Shown piece by piece: positions 11,501 to 25,975 of a DNA stretch of 64,000 nt. Every line of letters begins with the position of its first letter. Positions within the stretch are counted from its first letter, which is position 1. Location: assembly GCF_030463535.1 (NCBI RefSeq), contig NC_132893.1, positions 25,632,282-25,696,281 on the forward strand. The letters run 5' to 3'. Source of the stretch: Salminus brasiliensis (Eukaryota; Chordata; Actinopteri; Characiformes; Bryconidae). The notes beneath the pieces were generated by a model. The model did no database searches. It had not been told where the DNA came from and saw nothing but the letters and a program-made list of their open reading frames with translations. A program made the translations under genes and the position numbers.

Positions 11501-14500
11501 ATTAATAAGTTAAAAAGCAGTATTTCCAACAATATGGACCTTCCTCTAGTCTCCAGCAATTTCCAATCATTAAAAGCATCCCAATGGAGCACAGACAAAC
11601 ACCAAATCAAAACACCTATTGTGTATCTGACTGACTTTAGTACTGGGTGTCCAATTGACTCAATTCCTGACACCAACATGGTGTTGAGCAAAAGCAAAAT
11701 ACAAAAATCAGAAGAATTGAGCAAGGGTGTGACTGGTGTACCTCCTTTTGCAGGCTGGCCAGCTGAGCAGCCAGGCTCTCGACCCTCAGAGAAGACTCCT
11801 TCAGCTCCTCACGAGCCATGCTAGCAGAACTGCTGTTCATCTCTGACGACAGGCGCACGTTCTCCAGCTGAAACACACAGAACACTATATGACAGACTTG
11901 GGAAATGAGCTTAAGTTTAAGAAGCACTACCAGAGAGAGGAACTGAAGAGCAGTGTTTGTTCACAGACTGGAAGGAAGTGCAACACTAGCACTGCAGATG
12001 GTGAGAACAAGAGAGGAGGTGTAAACACGATTAGAAATCACCAGGAAACAATCTAACCTAAGTAAAGCAAATACAAACTGCGATGATATTCATATACAAT
12101 ATCCAATGAATATCAATCCATCCTAGTGACTATGCTGCTATATAAATAATATTAACTGAATAACTAAGTGTCAAAGTAAAAAAAGTGCAAAAAAATTAAA
12201 TAACTTCGGATATTGGTAAATCCACACTAGGCACATTTTTGCTCATCTAGTAAACCTGATTCAACTCATTAACTCCCTCATGATGTGATCTGGAGTGTAA
12301 GAGTAAAGAAAACAAAAATGCAGGGAACTACTGAACTACATAGTTCATAAGTAAGGAGTGAGCTTCACCTTAGCCACATACGTCTGCTCCATCTCTTCCT
12401 TGTAGAGTCTGACTTGGTCATCGTGCTGCTGTCTCATGTCAGCCAGGGCCTGGGCCAGTTTAAATTCATACTCAATCTGACGGCCTGAGTCCACCTCCAC
12501 CAGCCTGGTTTCATGTCTGCGTCTGGTGTCCTTGATCTCCTGAGAGTTGTGCGAGCAGAGTGACGAGTGGTCAACGCAGAGCACAATATACTTTTTTCGG
12601 TTAACAATACAAGAGCTGTGATCTATGTGCACACAAACAGGGGTGTGAACACAGAGTCAATAAAAGGGAGGTTACAGAAAGGTGAGAAACAATGAAGCGA
12701 TAGCAGACTGGGTTCATGAAAATGAGCAAACAGTCAAAGGCAACAATCGTGTCTAAACATGGGCTCACACAGCTACCAAGTGTTCTATGTAACTAAGGCG
12801 GTGAATTTTAGTTCAAAGAGGCTAATGCTGCTGTGTGCGCGTGTGTGTATGTATGTATGTATTTCCTTCAGTGTTTTCATTTTCATTTGAAAAACCTGCG
12901 CTTCCACCTTGCATGACTCACTAGTTTATGGTGAAGTGCAAACTAGAATTCACAAATATACAGCAGCTTACGCTGCTGCCAACCAATGTTTAGTCTGGGT
13001 AGCTTAGCGACAGTTTCCTGTCTAAACTTGAAACCTATGTACCATTTTATACAAGGACTACACATGAATTTTACATTAAAAAGGAAACAAGAAACCGGTT
13101 TGAATAGAACACGGAAATACAACTCTCCCAAATCAAAAGCCAAATATTCCATATTTTGCACAATCAAATTTTTACTACGGCTTAATATTCTGCTCTATAG
13201 GCATTACATAAGACTATGGTTAATAGAAGACATAATACATAAAACTATGGCTCCAACAGTACTACGAGCATTTTCCTCTGCCAACACAACAGCAGAGTTT
13301 TTTTCAGGTCAGTAAGTGCACAGTCACTCAAACCATCAAACTAATCAGACAGCATTCAACAGTGCAGGACCCTGTCCTCAGGGGCAGTTACAGTGTGTGA
13401 AAGGAACATTTAGTCAATACTCTGTAGCTCAGTACATTTCAGGGGGCTGTGAACTAATAGGAAATGCTAAATGTGGTTATCAACAATGCACTACAGATTC
13501 ATTTAATCAGACTAAACTAGTGACTAATAACAATAACCGTTAAATGTTTGATTTGGCAGAAGCCTTAGCTAAATTTAATCTAGCATCGTAATCAGATCTT
13601 ACCTGTGAACTGTGGACTAAAAGGCGACATGCTGGTGACTAGTAAAGGTGTTCTATGAAATACTACTTAGGTCAAATAGTAACAACTGACCCCTCATTAA
13701 AGAAACAAGGCTGCTTACCTCCTCAAACATGTTCTTGCGAAATTCAAGCTCCTCCACCAAGCTTTGGCATCGGTTCTCCAGGTCCACTCTCAGCAGAGTC
13801 TCATCTCCCAGCTGCTTCTTGGCTGATCCCAAACTTGCCTCAAGCTAAAGACCACAAGAAGAGTTACCTCTTTGAAGCTTGCATCATACCTCATTAAAAG
13901 CACAAAGAGGGAACAAAAAACAAACACCATGAACGTGTCCATACCTCCTGGATCTGTTCCTGCAGGTCAGCCAGTGTGCCCTCAAGGGTTTTCCTCTCCG
14001 ACAGTGCAGTGGCGAGGCTAGCCTCTTTAGAGTGCAGCAGAGCTTCAACATCCTTCAGCCGGGCCTGACAACCAGCCAGGTCTGCATCTTTCTTTGCATA
14101 GCTGCAACCACAAATACAGAGCCCATCATCAGTCTCCAAAGACATGAAGATACAAGAAGGTTTCTGTACACAGGAGGTTGGACAAAAGAAAAGCAGAAGC
14201 ATGCTGCATGTTTCGGTTTTAAGGGCAAATGTGTAGAAGAGGACCGGGCCAAAGGTGACAGAAAAATGAAGCGTTAATGCAAAGTGCTGATGGTATTAAA
14301 GGGTCATTCCGTGGGGCAGATGAGTAGAGTGGTGTTCATGGCTAGGGGGTATGCCATTTAATCAATGGACTGAACTGCTGGGGTTGTGACCCACTGAAAA
14401 GAAAGATTACATCAGACCAGGATGCCATTCTCAACAATGTTATCAGCTCAGTCCCTCATTACAGAGCAGAAAAGGGTGGAGTTTTACTAACTTGCACACC

Positions 14501-14614
14501 ATCGGCCGACAGAATTTTGATTGCACAACTGACAATACAGGTCTGTCAAGCACAGTGGCCACCAGAGAAAATGCCATTAATAGGTTTTAATGCCTTTCCT
14601 TGAAACAAAGAGAG

Positions 14615-14653
<39 letters not shown>

Positions 14654-17600
14654 ACAGAGGTCTTTGGAAAAGATTAATAAAAACCGAGAAAAGTCTACTC
14701 AAATTAAACAGAAACAACTCCGTTTTCTCTGCATTTCCTTTAATTGTTCACACATTACATATGACAGTTCCTCTACAACTTGAGGGGTGAGTGGGACTAT
14801 CAAAACCAACTGTACCCACCTCTGAACGGCCCACTAGAACACCCTGATCTTTCTCTACAACACTGAGTGCAGCTGTGTCCAATATAAACATGTGAAGAAT
14901 ATAGGGGAGGGCAAATCCTGAGGGCTCGGCAAATACAAATATAGATAACTGCAAAAACATTCGCTGTCTTAAGTGAAATTCCATGCAGAAATGTGCATAT
15001 AGTCCATTAACACACAGTAGGCTTAATGTAAAGCAACGCAGTTCACGGAGAGGCTTTGTTCCTACATATGCTCCTGCCTTGACCCATTCTATAAACTTCC
15101 ATGCAACTGCATTCAGCAGTGAACTTTAAGAGTCAAGTAAAGCTACCTCTAACTCCTGCATAACGTCAATGCACATGGAGTCGTCCTTGTCCTGCATTCC
15201 TTTAAATACATGAAAAAAAAAACAAAAAAAACAATCCTCCATCAATTACAGAGGGGCACAACTCAATGAAAGTAGTTTAACTTTTAGTTTTGTTTAAATA
15301 ACATTTAATAGCAGCAAGAATAGTTCATGATATGATAAATCAATTTATGACACATGTAGTAGGCTAAAGAGTTTATAGAGGTGCTATTAGCACTGAAAAG
15401 GTTTATCTGCTTCAATGAAACAGAACTCAAATATAAAGAACAAGCCATCCGATGAGCCTTTACTGATGTAAAGGGGCTGGACTTACACATATGTATAATC
15501 AGCATATTAAGCCTTTTGTTTAATATAAATAAAGTATGCAAATATGTAAAGCAATTTACATGCAACTTCTCCAAAACAGCAGTTATGGTTGTGATTCATT
15601 CTATATGATTTGGTCCATATTCTGCATATCACAGATCAATCCCGGGGATCTACCACTCTGCAGAGTTTATCTCCAGCCCGAATCGAACACACCTGATCCA
15701 GATAATTAAGGCCTTCAGGAGCAACTAAACATTAGAGTAAGCTGTGTTGGATCTGAACTCTTCAGGGTGGTAGATCTCCAGGACCAGGATTGAGCAGCCC
15801 TGCCCTACATCTAAGGTCAAAGCAACAAAAACAGGTCAAGGGGGGAAGGAAGTATACACACACACACAGTTCTAAAACTTCACACCATGACTGGGTAGGT
15901 CAAACAAGCAGTTCCAACCACAAGGAACTTCCACATTGTGGACAGTGCAAAAGCCTCAAATACTTACTAGATACATACTACTAAAATCACCACAGCTTAT
16001 GAAACATGCTTGCGTCAGACAGCCCAAAGTCCACCATACGACTGCTAGTAACTAAGGGATGCACAGAGTCATCCGTTTCTGCGCCGATACAGACAATACA
16101 TGAACAATGGCTTATACCATTGTTGAATTAATAAATCTGACCGTGGAAGAGACTTAATGTATCAGAATTGAATGAAACATTACTAACTTTGTAAAACAAC
16201 AAATGAACACATTAACCCAATTTCTGTTTGTCACTAAAGTTATTGCTCTGGACATCAGCAGTGCTGTCTGGGCTCAGGGCTTCTATTCTGAAATTCGAAG
16301 TCTAAAGACTAATGAGACTAAAGAGGATCTAGCAGCTCCTCCTTTCTCAATTCTCCTTATATTGAAGACGAACTTTATTTGCTGAGACATTATGAGAGGT
16401 CAAGGTCACCACACTTGCTGTTTGCTATATGTGCATCACATCTAAGTAACACAGATCCTGAGTTATACAGGCGGTGCAAGAATCGGGTTCCATAAAAAGA
16501 GATTTGAGAAAACCCCTTGGATTAGACAAGTTATTTGGTTCTCTGTAGGACCACCCCCCCCCCCCCCAATCACATGTGTGACTGAGCGAGAGCGAGAGAG
16601 GTGGGGTGCTGAGGTATTAAGTACAGACGAGTAAGAGCGCAGTCTAAGTGGAGAACAGAATTAATGGAATGCTGGAGGAATGTGAACCATTTTACACTCA
16701 ACTGTAAAGGAAAGAGGATAACTATCAGCAAGGCACAGGAGCATTCCTGTCACATCACTACCATTACCTACAATTACATTTAAAAACAAACGCTGAATCA
16801 GCCCCCACACACTTACAGAATCTGCACTGAAAACACACAATGCATTTTTTACTTGCATTTTTACCGTCACAGTACGGGCTCAATGCACGCAGTTGTACAG
16901 ACAATCCATTGTAAACTATGTGCAAAGATTGACTAGCAAAACCAAATTTTTTCATTTTCCACCCTGGAAACCAGAAGCCATTAGCAATGTCATGGCAAGC
17001 TTAGCACAAGCCGATGGGTGTGACTATCGGAAGCGAGACCAAAATACTCAAACTGAAGTATTTCAAAACCATTATAAAAACACTGATGAAAATCTGACCC
17101 AACCCCCCCCACACACACACCTCAAACAGTTTCGCTTATTCTGGCTACTGACTACTTGCGCTGATTTTCAAATTGATCAATGTGCATGAGTGCCACTGCA
17201 GGGACAGATTCAGCCACATTGGACAGATACAGGTCACTTGCGCTTATGAATGAAGCCAAGATTGCCAAAATCAAGTCAAGCTAAAAATCTGAATTGATTG
17301 AGGCTTGTAATGTGAACGCAGCAAAGACATTTTTTTTTAAATCACTGCACAAATGTCCTTTACATAGCAGCACACTTGCTACCACGTGACAAGTTTTTGA
17401 TAGCATACATGTCTTCACTGTAATGGACCTGGACAAAGACACTTTTCAGAGGCAAAAATGAACAGCTGCCCAAGTGAGAAGACCTATAGCACCATCTTAC
17501 AGCTGCCCTGTCACTCAAAACTAAAGTTTAAGAAGGAGCTACACTACAAGGCTAAAAGGGCTTCAAAACTCAGACTAATCAGAAGAGGGGGGAAAAAAGG

Positions 17601-20600
17601 AAAACTATACCAAACAACTTTTCACAAAAACCTGGAAGAAATGTTTACTGGAATGAACACAATCACATTTTCACAGCTCAACAGGTTCTTATGTATTTGT
17701 TAAATGGACACAAACTTCAAAGTCACCCTGACTCTGGCTTGCTTAAAGAACTGAAGTTACAGTAAATTCAGAAAATGCAAGTACTGAATTGCTAATTGGC
17801 CAAACTGTAATACTGAAACATGCTATAAATACTTTGTGCAACTCCTAGTAACTTAGCTTTTTGTACAGAGCTATGTAGTTTTACAGACCACCAACACATC
17901 AACCCAAACACCTCTATGAAGAGATTGCAGCACAGCAAAAGAGGCAGGTGCTACCAATAAATGGAGTCTATTCAACTTTCTTTGGAACAGGTGGTACAAT
18001 CGTGCTTTCTGCTTCAGTCAATCAAGTGACAAACCACCACACTGGCTCATGTTAAACAGCCATTACTGTACAGGACAGTACACTTAAAAGGAAACATTTA
18101 AATTAAACTTAAAATGAAAATAAAACCATTGCGGTCTTTCACTCACAGCTTTCACATTCAGAATTCTTTCAAATGAATCGCTTTGGAAGTTCACTAGAAA
18201 TTTCCTGTACCAAATCCAACCATAATAGCTTGAGGATGCATGTGTGCATAACAGCTACACGCAATCCTTTCACCCAAGGCTATACCTCGCTGTTTTTTTT
18301 TATTATTATTAAAGACATATGGAATGAAGCTACAAATAATGGGGAGCACAACAGTCCGTCTTAACTGTGGTATTCCTATTACCATCACTACTTGGAAAAA
18401 AATATACCTTAACCTTAACCCAAGGTGTAGAAATGTGTAGAAACCTACAACATTATAGTCTTCCACTACAGGACTACAGATGGCAACCAAGTGATTAAAA
18501 AGCATGGGTCTCCAATTAAGGCTTTAACAGGGTAGGTCAGGAGACTGTCAGGCAGAAACGCATAGCACAAGTCATCTACATCTCATTCAGGTTCATTTAC
18601 AGATGTCTATAATACCGAATCCCCAGAGGAACTGCCTCATGAATGGAGTGTGATAATGGGTGGAGTAGCCTGCATACAGCCTCACTCACTACACTTAAAG
18701 CTCCACCCCCCAAATTCTTTCCCCATGACCCAAAAGCCATTCACTACAGGGCTGGGCTTGATTGGCTTTGTCAAATAGCTCTAGTTAGGTGATGCAAAAA
18801 AAAGACAGATGGATGTGACCATGCACATTGTCTAAGGTTCATTAGCAAAACAAACGCAAATCTATATCCATTTCTAAAAAGACAGCGGTTTTTATTTTTA
18901 AATTTTTTTAAAAGCATTTTCTTACATTCAGAAAAGGAAAGCAAGATTAATTATGCTGAACTTGTAGGATTTTGTAGAACCAAAGCCATTATAAAAATCA
19001 ACTGTTTAACCAGGGTTAGTCTTGTGCTCATGGTACAAGACGAATGCCACCAAAAAAAGGTCACCAGATAAGGACAACAAAACAGAAGATCCACAAATAG
19101 GCCTCATGTGCAGTGTTAACAGATCAATCTGCCTTGCTTTCTAATTACATTTATTAACATTTTAGCATGCATTGTTCAAAGACAAAGCAGGTCATCCCAT
19201 CAGCCAGGAAACAAATGTGCTAATAAATACAGCATGTAAACCACATTAATTACCTGCCCACACATAGAAATTGTACTCAAATGCAAGACTGTAGCCTATA
19301 CAGTAATGATACGGGGTGCAACACTAAAACATGAACTTATAACTCCTAAAGTACAGCATTATCAAGGGTCACTAATCATTAAAGATGGTGGTGGGATAAT
19401 CCTTAAATCCTTTTCCCAAAAGAGAGGGAGGAAGTGTGGGCATACTCAGCAACATCCTGAGTCTCGAACAGTTACATGCATTTCATTTTTCTTAAACAGC
19501 AGCTACAATATGAAGGAGCAAGGCAATGTAATTACATTAGACACTCAGCCATTTGACATAACCAGACACTCAAAACATCCTGTTAAAATGAAGCCACTTA
19601 CTCCCCTCTAATTTGCTGAAGGCAGTAAAGTAAAGTATGTGTGCGAGAACCAGTTCACTACACAACTCGTGCAGTTTAAAGTGAGTGTGCACTTCTAAAG
19701 CCATGTCCACACTGTTGTGCACAATGTTTTTATAACACAGGCTTTATCTTACAATGTAAAGCCTGTTACAGTAAACTAATAATACGGAGAACTGTAATTG
19801 CATTTAAGGAAAGCATACAAGAAAGTAGTAGAAAGAAAGTTTTCCACAGATTCTGGCTGTAGCAATTGTACCTGGACAGGAAGTTGTGGAAAGGAAACAA
19901 GTGCGACCAAACCCCGAGCAACACCACTCACACAGACAGAGTGGGGAAATGGGGTCCAATGCATTCCACCTTAAACAGCTGTCTGGCATATAGCAGTGCA
20001 GTTTGTGCAGGGCAAGATAACGTGCTGGCAGACCCAAGGACTAAGCTACATTACGCATTATTTCTTTACCATATCAAAGGATTATCAAAAGCTCCTGATT
20101 AGATGTGCCACAAACAAAATGCCACAGCTAACAGCTTTAAGGTCATAAACGCACATAAAAAGTGTGTGGTCACCACTAAAAGCCACACGTTCAAGCACGG
20201 CCTGCGGTCCTTCGTGCTAAAGCTTGGTTTCCATTCAAATGACCACGGGTGAAGGTAGCTGCCCCTCCCCCAGAGCCACAAAAGGTGTGGCACTGGGAAA
20301 AGGCAGAACTTCAACCACGAACGTAGGACTGTTTGCCAAGTGATTCCCTACACATGGCAGCGTTTCTGGGACAGGAGTTGAAGTCCAGGCTCACAGGGAG
20401 GGTTAAACCCGGAGGTAGAGTTTACTTGCAGACTCCAGACTGAATAGTAGCCTCGACAACCACAGGCTTTCATACAGCCTCCTACTGCTGACCATACTTG
20501 ATCGGACACAGTGAAATATGGATCCACTGAAGTTTTTTTTTGTTGTTTTTTTTACTTTAACCTAAAAAGCACCCGTTACCAAAGCGGTTCTCCACGTTTT

Positions 20601-21458
20601 TTCCCCCCTGAGAGCATTTCCATGTGCAACTTCCCATCGTTTCTCAATATTGAGGTTTCGCTCCGTGTGAACTCCCTCAGGAATGCGAGTCCATAAGTGG
20701 CCAGTCAGTGATTGCATACAGCAGCGGCTATTTTCGTTATTTTCACGGCTATTCTGGGATATTCAGCGCTGGGAATGACATTTCCAAACATGCAAGTATG
20801 TAAGCTGCCGTCTGTCCGCCTTATTTCCCTCAAACCAACCCTATAGGAACCCAAGCAGCCGTCTCTGACGGGACCATGGCTTAAGGGACGCCCCCCATTA
20901 GCCCCTTCATTAATTTTAGGCAATAACAGATACTTAATCGGCAGCAGAACTCACATTTAGGCTCATAGGTGACTACAAAAATAGTAAATAGTAAAAAGAA
21001 GAAAAAAAAAGTTTGAAGCAAGTTACGTACAATATTATAGAGTGTATAAATAAAAGAAAAGGAATAAAGCTATAAGCTCGTATGAGGGTTTACAACAGTA
21101 ACTGGGCTCACCTCTGCAGTAGCTGTTCATGCTCGGTCCTGATCTTCCCCAGCTCAATCTGCAGCCTGGCGCGCTCCTTGGCCGTGTCGTCCAGAGACCT
21201 CCGCGCGTCCGCCAGCTCCGTCTCGTACAGAGACTTCAAGCCGGTGAGTTCGCGGCTCCTCACCTCTTCCCTCTCGGATATCTGCAGGTGGAGGACGCTA
21301 TTCTCGGACTCCAGACTCCGCACCTTGTCGATGTAAACGGCCAGGCGGTCGTTGAGATGGCTGAGCTCTTGCTTCTCCTGCAGCCGCGTTATCCGCGTGG
21401 GGCTGAGCGGCGTGCTGCTCAGTCTCTGACCGGCCGGCGTGGAGGGTGCAGTCGCCAT
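8552..21458 (-). CDS. lmnb1: lmnb1, lamin B1 (nuclear lamina intermediate filament)
   Basis: Eleven exons in reading order: 21458-21112, 14101-13945, 13844-13719, 12539-12369, 11867-11742, 10692-10472, 9939-9714, 9591-9487, 9188-9069, 8851-8747, 8593-8552. All have GT/AG junctions and join in frame to 581 residues (human 586). Exons 2-6 are 157, 126, 171, 126 and 221 nt, the classic lamin rod sizes. The head has a mitotic phospho-site context (PLSPTR, Ser19). The coiled-coil rod runs from about residue 25 to 383 and ends in the helix-termination motif ([19 protein letters not shown]). Next come the nuclear localisation signal GKRKR (410-414), the Ig-like lamin tail domain (about 430-545), an acidic cluster, and the CaaX box CSIM (578-581) for farnesylation. 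The motifs around [20 protein letters not shown] identify lamin B1 rather than B2 or A. Intron 1 spans about 7 kb. Confidence 0.97.
14613..14650 (+). repeat. poly-A homopolymer
   Basis: About 38 consecutive A residues after 'agagag', inside lmnb1 intron 1. No retroelement body was recognised just upstream. Confidence 0.9.
15635..15800. repeat. palindromic MITE in lmnb1 intron 1
   Basis: The ends are inverted copies: 'atcaatcccggggatctacca' at the left matches the reverse complement of 'ggtagatctccaggaccagg' at the right, followed by 'attgagcagccctg'. This end sequence is widespread in fish genomes as a short non-autonomous element (established knowledge, family name not asserted). It has no coding capacity. 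Confidence 0.6.
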
Positions 21459-21965
21459 TGTAGTAGAACAACCCTAGCTAAATCCACTCAAAAAAGCTAG
21501 CTAGCTGTAATACAAGTAAAACAAGGTCCTCAGCGGTCCGTTGTAGTGTGTGGACTGGCCAAGAAGTCCAAGACGCCGCGTGAAAGGTCCTGCAGCGTGT
21601 AACTAATATCACCACATAAATACAATCAGCTAGGAAAAACGGTTAAATATAGCCTAGCAACTACAAAATAAGGGCCTCTGGCGAAGGGTTTCTGCTTAAA
21701 AAAATAACGCGGAAGTAAGCAATTAATTTTCAAGTCATCCCACAGCAAAGATAACGACGGAAGGAAGCAGAAAATCCCACAAAAGAAGGAAAAAGAGACC
21801 CAGAGACCACAAAGCTCTCACTTTGTCTCCCAGCCGAATGAAAGAAATGGGCTTGACTAATATGGCCGCTCCTCGCCGCGCAAAGGCCACGTGACTCCAG
21901 CCGACCAATAGCCAGCGGCGATGAGGCGAGACGCTTTCAACCGAAGCCTCTGAGACAGAATTCAA
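21459..21965 (-). promoter_or_regulatory. lmnb1 promoter and 5' UTR region
   Basis: Upstream of the lmnb1 ATG the sequence becomes GC-rich with many CpGs. A CACGTGAC E-box-type element is at 21888-21895 and a CCAAT box is at 21905-21909, which is inverted (ATTGG) relative to lmnb1. An inverted CCAAT box in a CpG-rich TATA-less promoter fits a housekeeping or cell-cycle gene. No TATA box was seen. The transcription start is unknown. Confidence 0.45.
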
Positions 21966-24229
21966 AATAAGTGGAATCGAGCCAAGAGCGCAGGACCACA
22001 ACAACAGCAGGCCTGGAGAGCAGGACACAGAGCCCTGCGTTCATGCTTATGCCTGCCTGCCTGCCTCACTGGCATATTAGTGATTAATACATCAGACAGT
22101 TTTGTAGGTGTTTCAGTCTGCTGAAAAAAAAAAAAAACACATGTTCCAATTTGTAATTTCATCCTCTGGCCCATAACCATTTCTAAATAGCAGTTCTCTA
22201 CCACCACAGACCAACCTCAACTGCAATTGTATTATTCCACAAGTGCAATGCAATAAACAACCTACCGCACACTTGAATAAATAGCATGTACAGCTTAAAC
22301 ACTGTCGTCTTGCTGGCTTGCAACACCAACCGTAGCAAAACTGACAGGACTGGTTTTCCACACTCGGATGAAGCCTTTAGACTGGAACAGTTCATGCTGA
22401 CTTCACTGAAAAAGCCTTTTTGGACTGAAAGCATGGCCTGTCCTAGAATGCCTAGACTAGACTGTGCCATTGCATGTTGCTGAAATGTGATTAACATTCT
22501 TAAACATTGTCCAAGTCAAACTGTCACATTTGTTGGCTATATAGACATATGTTGACTATTAAGCTTATGAAAAAGTTAAGAAATTAAGGAAAAAATGCAA
22601 TAATACAATGTTGTGCATCCTATGGGCGACTTTGTGATGCGTGTATAGCCCATTAAAGTACAATATGCAAATATGGCATTTAGAGTTCTGCTTTGAGAAA
22701 TGTACTACAACTTTCGGATGTTTGGCCTCAGGTTATCGTAGAGTAGAGCATATCAGACATTCCTGTGTTGAACTTTCTATTTTTAATCCAAATACAATGT
22801 CTGTTATCAGAAAAAGCCTGCTAGTCAGTGTCGTCTGCTTCTGTTTGCAAATGAACTTGTTTCTTTGACATAATGATGAGCAGTATGACTGTCCCATTCA
22901 CATTCACTGGAAATGCATGAATAGTGTATGTAAATGTGTGAATAGTCTAAAGATGCTTAAAGAGGAATTCCACCAGAATTATGAAATTTCAGCGTTGATG
23001 TAAACAGTCAACCTGAGTCATTTGATGCTTAATAGCACATTGTAGAGACAGATTTCTTTACAGTGGTAGTGATAGAAACTGATGATTACATTGTGTACAA
23101 TGCAAATACAGCAATTCTATTCACTTCATTTGCATGTCTTCTAAATACTAATGCAAGTAATTTTGATCATGGTAAAAAAAAGCTTTATTTGGGTAATTCA
23201 TGTCATTTTAAATATATCGTTTGGTTTAAAGTTGTATATTTATATCTTTAAACTACCACAAAGCCATGTCTTAGACAACAGGCAATGTATTTAAACCATA
23301 TTTGTTTAGCAGCATTTTCTGAAGTAGCTTTGAGATATTATAAATGCTATAGAAATCTGGTTCCTCTCACCACTGATGTGCCCTAGGTTTCTCTAAAATG
23401 GCACATTTCAGGTTTAACAACTTTGAATGACTTTGTTTACACCTTAAATATTGAAATATGCTGACATTTTGAGAACAAAAACAATTTGGTTGACATCCCT
23501 CTTTACCACTGTTACAAAAAAGGCTAGTATATGGTGGACTTAGAGGGCAGAAGTCCAGCACAGATTGCTGATGTCCCTGCTCCAGCACACCTTCTACACC
23601 CGGAAATGAACTGACGTGGAAAAGCAGATGTATTTGAGCAGAGAAATCACCAAACTGAGCTGGGCACCAGCACTTGAGGACTGCAACTGTCAATTTCGGA
23701 CAGTTAATGTACATAGGTGTGATAGCATGTCCTGCTTCAACTTGAGCAGAATTTGTAGGACATCTATCTCCAAGCCAACATACCAGTCAATCCTGAGTAA
23801 TCACTAGGTACTACGGTATCCTGTATTTACATTTGGTTTCAGGAAGTTGCGTGAATCTGTTGTTTTCTTAAGAACCATCTCTAGAGTTAGATAAGCCGAT
23901 AGCCTTTAAGCACAGATACGTCAATGGAGATTTGAATTACGACAAAAAACTGAGGTCAGAGGAGGAGAGGTGGTAATATGGAGTATTGCATGCTTGTATT
24001 GCAGAGAGCACACGCCAGTGTGAGCCTCCTAACTGCCACCTTTGAAACCAAAAAACCTTCTTCATTCTTCTCGCCTGGAGCAAAATGTTCTCAGCACATG
24101 CAGACGGGTCATGACATGTGTATTAGTGTTTTTGTGATGTAATTTATGGCTTGAGAGAGCCAAAAAACAACACCTAAATATTTTTATTTATGTATTATGT
24201 TTTCTGCTTTAATGGTGTTAAATGAATAG

Positions 24230-24536
24230 CTTATGCACATTCTATGCACCTCATTACCAATACCTACCTGTTAAATATCTATGCTCCTTACACTCATTAC
24301 CTCTACTCAGGATTGAGTCATATTTATTGTATTTATTGTACTGTCTTGCACTTTGCACTTTCTGCAGTCTGTCCTGTACTGTATTGTTTTTGTCTGTACT
24401 GTATTGTTTTTGTCTGTACTGTATTGTTTTTTGCTCTCGTTTTGTTCCATGTGGCACCTGGAAAAAACATAATTTAATTTTACTGTGTACTTGTACAGAG
24501 CTGAAATGACAATAAAAGCCACTTGACTTGACTTGT
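24230..24536 (+). repeat. 3' tail of a fish LINE
   Basis: It ends in 'gaaatgacaataaaagcc' followed by the short tandem tail 'acttgacttgacttg', a typical 3' end of fish non-LTR retrotransposons. The upstream part has 'ctttgcactttctgcag' and a three-fold 'tgtactgtattgtttttgtc' repeat. Only the non-coding 3' end is present, as expected for 5' truncation. Confidence 0.55.
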
Positions 24537-24630
24537 TCCCTTTTAATTGCTGGAACTGGGATGTTTCCTGAATGTTAAAATGTGCAGTTTATTATTTATT
24601 TATTTCTTATTATAATTATTGAGAGCATTA

Positions 24631-24660
24631 ATATTATTATTATTATTATTATTATTATTT
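24631..24660 (+). repeat. (ATT)n microsatellite
   Basis: About ten uninterrupted ATT units, in AT-rich intergenic DNA. Confidence 0.9.
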
Positions 24661-25975
24661 TACTAGTAGTATTATATCATATGATTATTAATACAATATT
24701 GTATAATATTATTATGATTATTCTCAATTATTATAACTAGGGGTGGCACAATACCACTTTTTTCAAGTCTGATATCAATAATGCAACCTTTAGCATCTGC
24801 AATCCAATACATCTTCTTTCCTCTCTTTACCCTTAGACCCCTCAACCATTTTTTTTGCTTTTTTAGTTCGACAGAACTTTATTCATCTAAAAATTCCAAA
24901 GATTTTATAAGACACACTCACACATGCCATGTTATTTTAAGGAGATTCCAGGCTACTTACTTATGTCTGAATTTGAAATGTAGGTATGAACAGAATTTAC
25001 ATATTTGTAGATTTTCTTTTATTCATTTTACTTCATGCCTGCAGTTGAAGGTGTTGTTATGAGGACTATAAAGCATGGTTAGATAGGGTAAGTATTGCTG
25101 CTTGTTATAAGTTGCAGTAAGTTGTAAGTTGCAGTGATGCAGTTGAGTTATGAAGCCTAGGATACTGGTATGTACGCTTGAACCATGCATTTAAGTGTTA
25201 GATTAGTATAATGGATCTTTTTTTCCTGATATCCCAATGCAAGTTTGGCCAATATCAGACAAGAAAGTGGGTGATACTAGTTGGTGGATATAAGCCATTT
25301 CTTCTTAGTTAGAGTAGCTTTGTGGATTCACTACAAAACTAAAAACGGCAGCTTTGGACCCCAACTGGCTAATCGACTATGTTTGGGAAAGCAGAAAATT
25401 GCTATGGCCTAAACCATCTAACATTGCAGTTTTATGTGTTGCAGTTCAGCCATTAACATGTGTCATTTTTACTTGTTGAATCTTGTTTAATCTTGTTATT
25501 CAAACTAAAGTATCCATCTCCAAAAATGTGCTTGAGTTTTAGAATATGTCACTCTCACGTTTACAAATACTGACACAGTCCTTGAACCTCTAGTAAGCTG
25601 CATCTGTGGAATGTTACATGGTGCTGAAACATGCAGTCTCACACTGGGCCGTGAACTATGGGAAGGCTTTGGATTGCTACACTGGCAGTGTCAAAGATGC
25701 CACTTACTTACTACTCCAATGTCATGATAAGCCATGTGATTGCCAAGCACAGCATACAAAGAATCAGAAGTAGACTTTATTGACCAAATCAGTTTGTAGG
25801 TTTGTAGTTTCTAAAATTTACATCTACATGTGCTACACTACTACAACCAGGTGTGCCCTGTTAGATTGACTGTTTAAACAGTTCAGGACTGATTGTCTAG
25901 TCTTGGTGTGAGTCCTGGGTATCTCCTAGGAGCACTGCGTTTGTTGCTAAAAAAATAAACCAACAGAGAACGCAG

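Larger units (their letters stand above)
14102..21111 (-). other. lmnb1 intron 1
   Basis: This 7.0 kb intron contains a run of about 38 A (14613-14650), a palindromic MITE (15635-15800), a poly-C run near 16554 and otherwise AT-rich sequence. No exon-like frame with splice sites was recognised on either strand. Large first introns are usual for lamins and may hold enhancers, but none can be read directly. Confidence 0.6.

Noticed and set aside
24222-24509. 95-codon Cys/Leu-rich frame
   Set aside because: Arises from the 'tgtactgtattgtttttgtc' repeats of a LINE 3' tail.
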